From Haliotis asinina (taxonomy: Eukaryota; Mollusca; Gastropoda; Lepetellida; Haliotidae): a DNA stretch of 64,000 nucleotides. The stretch's first letter is position 1; each line of letters opens with the position of its first letter. Made by a program: the position numbers and the translations under genes. Location: positions 58,044,753 to 58,108,752 of the forward strand of contig NC_090290.1 of the NCBI RefSeq assembly GCF_037392515.1. The letters are read 5' to 3'. The notes beneath the pieces are model-generated. The model searched no databases and was not told the origin of the DNA. It saw only the letters and a list, made by a program, of their open reading frames with translations. Positions 59,181 through 64,000 of the stretch are shown piece by piece.

Positions 59181-61452
59181 CTGTGAAAGGAAACAAAGGT
59201 AATGCATGAAACTGTCTTTTTTAATTGTTGCAAAACATTAGTTTTTCAGCACATTTACTAAATCCAAAAGACTCCTGTTACTCAGAGCATTTGCTATGTT
59301 GGCAGGTAGAGCCTTTAACAGCATATTATCTTAGGCTTTATGCTAAGATGGTAAGCCCTTTAACATTTTAACAAACACCTGTAATCTTCAGAAATGTAAC
59401 AAACACTTTTAGCATCATTATGTTCAGTAACAATGGCAACCTCACCAGGAATGCAATGCTCTTTTCCATACAGTCTCATCATGAGGCAAAAATGCTGACT
59501 TGGCACTTTCTCTTTGTGTAAGGTTCCTCGACAGTTCTTTGGCAACTGTTATTACTGGGTAGGCTGGAAGCTGTGACAAAGCATGCACAAGCTTTATAGA
59601 ATTGGGATTTATCTAGTATTCTAAACCAAGTGCTTTTGGTGGGCATATTGTGAAAATATTGTGATATCATGCAAAATATACTATTAATGTTGAATTTTTT
59701 AAAAATTTGAAATAATGGATGACCTAAATATTTTGTCCTTCATTCACCATATTCAGCAAAACCAAAAAATCCTCTGGGCAACACTCAGTTCACAAAATAC
59801 TGTGAATACTGTGAATATATTTCAGCTGCATGACGGCAGTCTGTAAACATTAGAGTTTGGACTGAACAATACAGAGACTGACAAACAGACATGGGCATGG
59901 AAACTCAGATCATGTTTTATATGCTAGCTTTTGCCTTTTGCAGGCATACTGGCTATCGACCAGCTAGCACCATTTATATGTGGTTTTAACGATTTGCCCT
60001 ACTGTTTCTTAACATAATAAAACAAATTGTATCTTGATGATTGATGTAATAGCCATTCACCGACGTTTCCTCTTGTTTACCGTTGCTGAGTGTGTTTCCC
60101 TGAATCGCAGTCAGCAGGAAGCGACGTAGTGTATGATGTGCTTTCTCAACAAAAATCAGATTCTGATTCCAGCGTCCCGTGAGCAACTGTCAGTTGGATA
60201 CTAAGCACTATATAATTATTATTATTATTGTGATAACAAACAAGACCAGTTATCGCCATTTCTGAATTTTTTTATGCTAACCAAATGTGACATAAATTTG
60301 GCAATAAAATTATTGTTTAAAACCTTGACATACTGAATAAATTTCATAATTGGATTTTGTTTCAAAAAGAAAAGAAATTTAAAAGAACAAAACTGGCTCT
60401 CATTGTGAATGTTGACGAATGCTGATATGAGCTGATGGAAATATGGATATGTTGCCACATGATTGAACTTATCAAAGTTGACTTTCTGAGTAGATATTTG
60501 CAATTTTGGTAATGTTTGATTTCTCATGGGAAAAAAGTAGAGAATAAGGTGAAAATGTCCCCTCTGGTTATATTTTGTCTGTATCATATGTATTCTGTCT
60601 GTCAAGTACATGAAACAGAGATGAAAATTCAGGTCAATTCAAAGTTTATTGATTGAATTTTGGCATTATGGGTATGTTTAGACAAATTAAAATCTACAAT
60701 TTTTATGGAGTGAACTGTAATATGTCATAGATACACAACACAACCAGGATGATATTCACTCAATCCTCATCATTTATGAAATTTCATGTCAACACACTAA
60801 TGGTCACAAGACATCCCCCTGACGTGTTTGGGTCTAGTCTTCCCAGGGGATTCATATTCGTAATGTCGACAATGTAAAATCAGGGTCCGAAATTAATGCT
60901 TTGAGGTAGCAAATTTGCTATTTAAAATCTGTTTTGCTACCTTAAAGGAAAACACAGTAGCAACAACTTGCTACCTTTTGCAACACATGTCATATATGGC
61001 ATTACACTTTCTCAGTACCTGCTACCTTTTATTGTTTCGTCAAACCACTAGTGAACAGGTGGTGGGGGAATGGAGACAGAATGAGGAGACCTATACAGTT
61101 CCATATGGTCAAAGACAGATTAACAGCAATAGGAAAGAATGCCGTTACGAGGTAAGGGATTTTGTTACCTTTTTTAAAACCAGGTCGCAAGTACTTGCTA
61201 CAAACTAAAAAGGTTCATTTCGAACTCTGAAAATATTTACTGTGATTTTAAGTCGTGTAGCCTTTCGCCTTTTTGTTGTGTAAATACTACTGAAGTACTA
61301 GTCAAGCTGTCTGCGCAAGGGCTACAGACAGGTGTAAATGATAATGGGTACAAAGTGATAACTGGTCCCTAGCAAGTAGTATTTGTGCTTGCTGTTCTTG
61401 GGTTCAAATAAGACACCAAAACATGCCACAAAAACTTGCAAATCAACATTAC
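59181..61452. other. AAAS first intron(s); one linker exon not located
   Basis: Aladin needs one more exon here (between residue 40 and the linker), entering in phase 0 and leaving with TG of a tryptophan codon. No - strand segment met all conditions. The AT-rich stretch contains a gctacctt-type dispersed repeat and a SINE end at 60890-61030. Confidence 0.5.
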
Positions 61453-61572
61453 CATTCCAGTACTCCCAGTGGAATCAGTCACTGGCACCGACACAAACTC
61501 TCCATGTTTCTCAGCAACAGTCATGTGACCTCTGCCAGGAGGAAGAGGGAAATGCTCAAAGATACTGCTCAT
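61453..61572 (-). CDS. AAAS: AAAS first coding exon
   Basis: The ATG at 61572 opens MSSIFEHFPLPPGRGHMTVA followed by EKHGEFVSV. This fits the aladin start of type M-x-S-x-x-x-FPPPP-x-RG-x-VT...E-x-x-x-L. I place the donor at GGAATG|GTAATG (40 codons). This donor is only moderate, so the 3' boundary is less certain than the start. Upstream sequence is the likely promoter. Confidence 0.82.
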
Positions 61573-61904
61573 TCTACCCTGTTATGGAGAAGAGGAAAAG
61601 GACAGTTCATGAAACCAATGAAGGAAGGACCCAATATTAGGCCTCTAGGCACAAAACAACACTGGGAAGAAATGAAGACTCAAAAAATGGACCTTCTGAT
61701 TCAAACTTAGACGTCTTTTTCACAAGATCAATGATTTTAATCAAGTCAGCATGGTCACTAAGCTGTCAAAGAAAGGATGTCATCTGTTAGCAAAGAATCT
61801 ACGACCTGCAGCACACTAAGTCATCAACACAGTGCATATAGTGTACTGAGACTCGATCCAAACTGTGAATCTTGAGATACTAAACCATGGAACTTCTGAA
61901 TCGA

Positions 61905-62530
61905 AGTCAGTCTAAGTAAACTTAGTCTCAGTGTATTTCGTTACTCTCCACCACTGAGTCTAACAAAACCTAGTAGAAGGTCGTTTCACGTAACCTTTGA
62001 GCGACCAATGACCGTCTAATCAAACGCGAGACAGTTAAATAGATTTAACCAATCAGACAACAGCTTCTATTCAGGGATCGGGGGGACTTTCAAAATATTC
62101 AGTTCACTGACACAGATCTCTCTACAAACAAAAATCTGCATGTAACACAGTTATTTGACTTGCAGTATATATGCTTTGGGCTTTCTGTTGACATGGTTAC
62201 CATTAACAAACATTTCCGAAAGATAACATCCTTGTATATTGCACAAAACACTATTTTCAGCGACTGTTTACTCACCGTTGTCATGGTTGTATGTACGCCC
62301 TGTGCATCACCCGGAAGCGAATGTACGCTAGATAGAATCGTTCGGGTATGAACCTTTTCGAGATAAAAAGTTCAAAAGGTATGTGCAAATGTGCACTTCC
62401 ACAATTTGGTAAGCTGTGTTCTGATTGGTCAATCTCAAAGGTTACCTGATGCGACCTCCCATAAGGCTTTGTTAGACTCAGTAGTGGAGTGTAACAAAAT
62501 GTACTGAGGATAAGTTTACTAAGACTAGAA
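61905..62530. mobile_element. MITE-like element with long inverted arms
   Basis: The left arm about 61911-62070 (tctaagtaaacttagtctca, ccactgagtctaacaaaacc, cgtaacctttgagcgaccaa) is the imperfect reverse complement of 62395-62525 (attggtcaatctcaaaggtt, ggctttgttagactcagtag, tgaggataagtttactaaga). The centre is about 325 bases without an ORF of note. It lies about 330 bases upstream of the AAAS start. Confidence 0.68.
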
Positions 62531-62634
62531 TCGAAGTCAGATGCCTTGACCACTGAAAAGATTTCCCCCCTGTAACTCCCATTTATTTATAATCATTCTA
62601 TGTCTAGTAATAGATGGTTGTATAAAAAGCATAC

Positions 62635-62910
62635 ACAAAACCTAACCCTAATCCTAACCCTAAAGCTTAACAATGTTAAATCTAAACCCTAACCTTTGGA
62701 AAAAATAACCATAGTTAGAATGCAGTTTGCAAGGCGCAGCATCTTCACGATACTTAGGGTTAGGATTAAGGGTTAGGATTAAGGGTTAATTTCGGGTTAG
62801 GGTTGGGACCCTTTACGATCCTTATGGTTAGGGTCCCTTTATGATCCTTAGGGATCTGGGTTAGGCACCCTTTACGATCTCTAGGGTTTGGGGTTAGGGT
62901 TAGGGGCGGA
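62635..62910. repeat. Degenerate telomere-like (TTAGGG) tract, both orientations
   Basis: The tract starts with cctaaccctaatcctaaccc on one strand and, after about 100 bases, continues as ttagggttaggattaagggt and ggttagggttgggaccctt in the other. The words gggtccctttatgatcctta and ggcaccctttacgatctcta also repeat. This is an interstitial, decayed tract with an inversion, not a chromosome end. Confidence 0.7.
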
Positions 62911-63240
62911 GCAGTAATTAATCTGAAAAAGTGCGCTCCTTAAAATACAGTACTCCCATAACCATAATACAGAGAGGGTTAGGATAATGTTAACCATGAC
63001 TAACCCAGACATAGATGTCTTTTGCACGAGATCAACCATACAATCATTTCAAGTGAGGGTTACGGGTGGAACCTTCGCCGACTGGATGATCTATACATGT
63101 CCACATCTTGACAAAGTGACATGGGCCCTACAGTCAACAAATGATGGATTACAAATTTGACATTTCATCTGGTCGAGACTGATAAGGCGTTCAGATTATG
63201 GTTTACACAGAAAATGTAAACAAGTAATTGCACATCAAAT

Positions 63241-63320
63241 GTCGACCTAGTTCAGCTAGCTAACCGTCGGTGTGTGCCTTGGCAGGAACACGACGTTTAG
63301 CTAGCTGAACTAATGTGGAC
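63241..63320. repeat. Foldback hairpin with tagttcagctagctaa arms
   Basis: Arms gtcgacctagttcagctagc taac.gtcg and the reverse complement cgacgtttagctagctgaac taatgtggac include a perfect 16-base match and a tgccttggca centre that is itself nearly palindromic. The whole 80 bases can fold into one cruciform. Confidence 0.72.
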
Positions 63321-63733
63321 CAGACACAGTACTCATAGATGGCTTACCGGCTTTGACAGACAGGCTCATCAGCTGTTGATAAATCACTTTCGTCGTGTAC
63401 CATAACCTTCGTGCAGGTGCTTGAAATCTCGCGCTTCCGTCATCGATAATATTATTGCGCTTGTTTTCGTCAACTAATCATTTACTTGGCGGTGTCATGC
63501 TAGTATTCTGTTTCAGCTGCGTACCCCTACTTATAATATAACTACTTATATACATTTCGCATGGATTCTCATTGTCAAGTCAGGTCTTACATGTCACACA
63601 CATAAGAACTATATTTTTCACTGGGTTGAAGCTGACCGAGGAATAACAATAATACTATTTCCGGTGCGTTATTCGTTTCGTTTCTGTTCCAGCTCATCAC
63701 ACCCGTCAGATTGTAGAGGAACCGTCTGCTAAC

Positions 63734-63805
63734 ATGTTAGCGTTTCTGATATTTGCAGCAACATTTGTGGTTGGACTGATAATTGCCGTTATTTATATAT
63801 CTCCG
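63734..63805 (+). CDS. First coding exon of an unrecognised membrane or secreted protein
   Basis: The ATG at 63734 (context aacATGt) opens 24 codons (MLAFLIFAATFVVGLIIAVI plus YISP), followed by a strong donor, CCG|GTAAGT. The segment is uniformly hydrophobic without a charged start or a signal-cleavage motif, more like an N-terminal membrane anchor than a cleaved signal peptide. An upstream in-frame stop and a G/C-richer 60 bases (ccggtgcgttattcgtttcg) suggest a 5' UTR. The rest of the gene lies beyond the window. The family is not recognised. Confidence 0.55.
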
Positions 63806-64000
63806 GTAAGTGATATGCACAGTTGCGATTTAGTTGCCAAAACATGAAACGTGTTTTTTTCACCCTGGAATGCTCAGGTGACGTTTATCAAGTTACTCCT
63901 CTCATTTATCTCATGTGTGCACGCACAACTTAGCTATTAGGTATGGTCTTACTGATTTACTGTGCTTAATCATGTTATTTACTAGGCTGGTTGTCCGAGT

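Larger units (their letters stand above)
18570..61572 (-). other. AAAS: Aladin (nuclear pore WD-repeat protein) gene, ten exons
   Basis: Ten - strand exons at 61572-61453, 59180-59095, 56891-56800, 44791-44745, 44546-44388, 39205-39122, 21488-21368, 20556-20432, 20275-20215 and 18825-18570 match aladin in order. They cover about 384 codons; vertebrate aladin is about 546. All junctions from 59180 onward are phase-consistent. Aladin is a WD-repeat scaffold nucleoporin on the cytoplasmic face of the nuclear pore, anchored through the membrane nucleoporin NDC1. One linker exon between 61453 and 59180 and the C-terminal exons after 18570 were not found. Introns are very large because of minisatellites and DIRS-like insertions. 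The gene identity is secure from several near-invariant blocks ([38 protein letters not shown]). Confidence 0.92.

Noticed and set aside
60420-60560. Possible missing AAAS linker exon on the - strand (LPKLQISTQKV ... PYFHQLISAFVNIH)
   Set aside because: A loose resemblance to the aladin region before the linker, but there is no donor leaving TG of a tryptophan codon and no acceptor in the right phase.
61060-61160. Exon-like + strand segment (GEWRQNEETYTVPYGQ) with a GAG|GTAAGG donor
   Set aside because: It has no clear acceptor, lies in dispersed gctacc repeat sequence and has no recognised similarity.

Overview
The window is animal nuclear DNA. Genes are split into short exons with GT-AG introns, tRNA-derived SINEs and tandem repeats are abundant, and there is no operon structure. 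Two dispersed repeats (a gagtgagtgagtttag / agcaatattccagcaa family and a tggtccagac...gaccgccgccatatagctggaata family) are words I associate from memory with gastropod molluscs such as abalone. I therefore suggest a marine gastropod, with moderate confidence.

Host genes. (1) Left, + strand, 1066-9623: the 3' part of a calpain-family gene. Four phase-compatible exons encode the C2-like domain III and a short unrecognised tail. (2) Centre and right, - strand, 61572 down to 18570: the nucleoporin aladin (AAAS), a WD-repeat protein. Ten exons were found by protein similarity, all joining in phase except across one missing linker exon. The C-terminal exons were not found. (3) Far right, + strand, 63734-63805: a first coding exon encoding one hydrophobic segment, gene not recognised. 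(4) A single unrecognised - strand exon candidate at 10107-10344.

Tandem repeats dominate. The AAAS intron between 39121 and 21489 (17.6 kb) is almost entirely a 36/37-bp minisatellite with a nested multi-kilobase higher-order structure. The unit immediately beside the upstream exon shows that the repeat contains the last 17-18 bases of that exon plus its 5' splice site. The intron therefore carries hundreds of copies of an exon end and donor. Other arrays lie close to splice sites: 43.74-44.38 kb beside the exon 6 donor, 56.94-58.45 kb beside the exon 4 acceptor, and 4.70-5.87 kb beside a calpain donor, the last with internal orientation reversals. A 96-bp array lies at 13.89-15.50 kb.

Mobile elements. 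Two families of DIRS-like (tyrosine-recombinase) retroelements are present as broken copies, mostly on the - strand. Family A has three copies at 10.48-13.65, 39.90-43.59 and 51.90-56.30 kb, with a Gag-like ORF1, RT remnants, recombinase remnants and inverted termini. Family B has copies at 15.88-17.33 and 45.5-51.0 kb, including two compact recombinase-only forms bounded by inverted repeats. A TA-flanked 881-bp terminal-inverted-repeat element (52847-53727) has split the recombinase of the third family A copy. LINE, SINE and foldback elements and telomere-like repeats fill much of the remainder. No CRISPR, prokaryotic gene, rRNA or intact tRNA gene was seen.
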